8,082 nucleotides of DNA from CANRIN01 sp964493515 (GTDB lineage Bacteria; Bacillota; Clostridia; Oscillospirales; JAAYOS01), in assembly GCA_964493515.1 (NCBI GenBank), contig CAZBNJ010000058.1:1-8082 (forward strand). Direction: 5' to 3'. Below, in pieces: positions 7,771-8,082 of the stretch. Under the pieces are notes generated by a model. That model did no database searches and was not told the origin of the DNA. It saw only the letters and a list, made by a program, of their open reading frames with translations. A program made the position numbers and the translations under genes. Within the stretch, counting starts at the first letter, position 1. Each line of letters opens with the position of its first letter.

Positions 7771-8082
7771 ATGGCGAAGGCAAAATTTGAACGTAATAAG
7801 CCGCATGTTAACATCGGCACCATCGGTCACGTCGACCACGGCAAGACCACTCTGACCGCTGCTATCACCAAGTATCTGGCGTTCAGCGGCAAGGCTCAGT
7901 ACGAGGCCTATGACATGATCGACAAGGCTCCGGAGGAGCGCGAGCGCGGTATAACCATCAACACCGCTCACGTCGAGTATGAGACCGACGCGCGTCACTA
8001 TGCGCACGTCGACTGCCCGGGCCACGCCGACTATATCAAGCACATGATCACCGGCGCTGCTCAGATGGACGGCGCTATCCTG
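7771..8082 (+). CDS. tuf: Translation elongation factor Tu, N-terminal part (3' truncated by window)
   Basis: The first 104 residues of EF-Tu, which carries aminoacyl-tRNA to the ribosomal A site as a GTP complex. The start MAKAKFERNKPHVNIGTIGH is canonical. The P loop GHVDHGKT is at 19-26, the switch I motif RGITINTAHVEY has Thr62, and DCPGH is at 81-85 with His85 in the catalytic position. The ATG at 7771 has AAGGAGG at 7755-7761, 9 nt upstream. Residue 91, in the switch II helix, is His (codon 8041-8043) in a segment that reads YVKNMITGAAQMDG in well-known EF-Tu proteins. The rest of the gene lies beyond the window. Position after fusA is the usual str arrangement; the promoter before it suggests extra, separate transcription. 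Confidence 0.98.
   Translation, partial: MAKAKFERNKPHVNIGTIGHVDHGKTTLTAAITKYLAFSGKAQYEAYDMIDKAPEERERGITINTAHVEYETDARHYAHVDCPGHADYIKHMITGAAQMDGAIL

Overview
The window is a contiguous piece of the conserved bacterial rpoBC-str transcription/translation locus: the 3' end of rpoB, complete rpoC, a small L7Ae/YbxF-type K-turn-binding protein gene, rpsL (S12), rpsG (S7), fusA (EF-G) and the 5' end of tuf (EF-Tu). All genes are on the + strand, and together they fill nearly all of the sequence. I see no mobile element, CRISPR array, tRNA/rRNA gene or defence system.

The organism is most likely a moderately GC-rich member of the Bacillota, probably class Clostridia. The L7Ae-like gene between rpoC and rpsL is a Bacillota arrangement. 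S12 has the long N-terminal insertion of that phylum. Every gene has a strong AGGAGG-type ribosome binding site, and beta ends in a long acidic tail. Coding GC is roughly 58-60%. Genus cannot be fixed from sequence alone.

Layout: 3-497 rpoB C-terminus; 519-4160 rpoC; a strong sigma-A-type promoter immediately after the rpoC stop (-35 at 4165, extended -10 at 4185-4193); 4222-4491 L7Ae-like gene; a 12-bp bulged stem-loop across its stop codon; 4539-4955 rpsL; an unusually long 135-bp gap with candidate RNA structure; 5091-5561 rpsG with a GTG start; 5586-7667 fusA; a second promoter at 7684-7712; 7771-8082 tuf, cut by the window end. The locus thus looks like an rpoBC unit followed by a str unit with its own promoter and a further promoter for tuf, allowing RNA polymerase, ribosomal protein and elongation-factor levels to be set separately.

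Nothing here is an undescribed system. The points worth a second look are: (1) Arg instead of Lys in S12 at the site where Lys-to-Arg causes streptomycin resistance; (2) non-consensus residues in the beta' bridge-helix N-terminal hinge; (3) the long rpsL-rpsG gap with possible S7-type control; (4) inverted repeats inside both promoter spacers; (5) His for the highly conserved Asn at EF-Tu residue 91; (6) codon use that favours ATA for Ile yet lacks TTA/CTA/TCA through rpoC, which creates a 4-kb antisense open frame.
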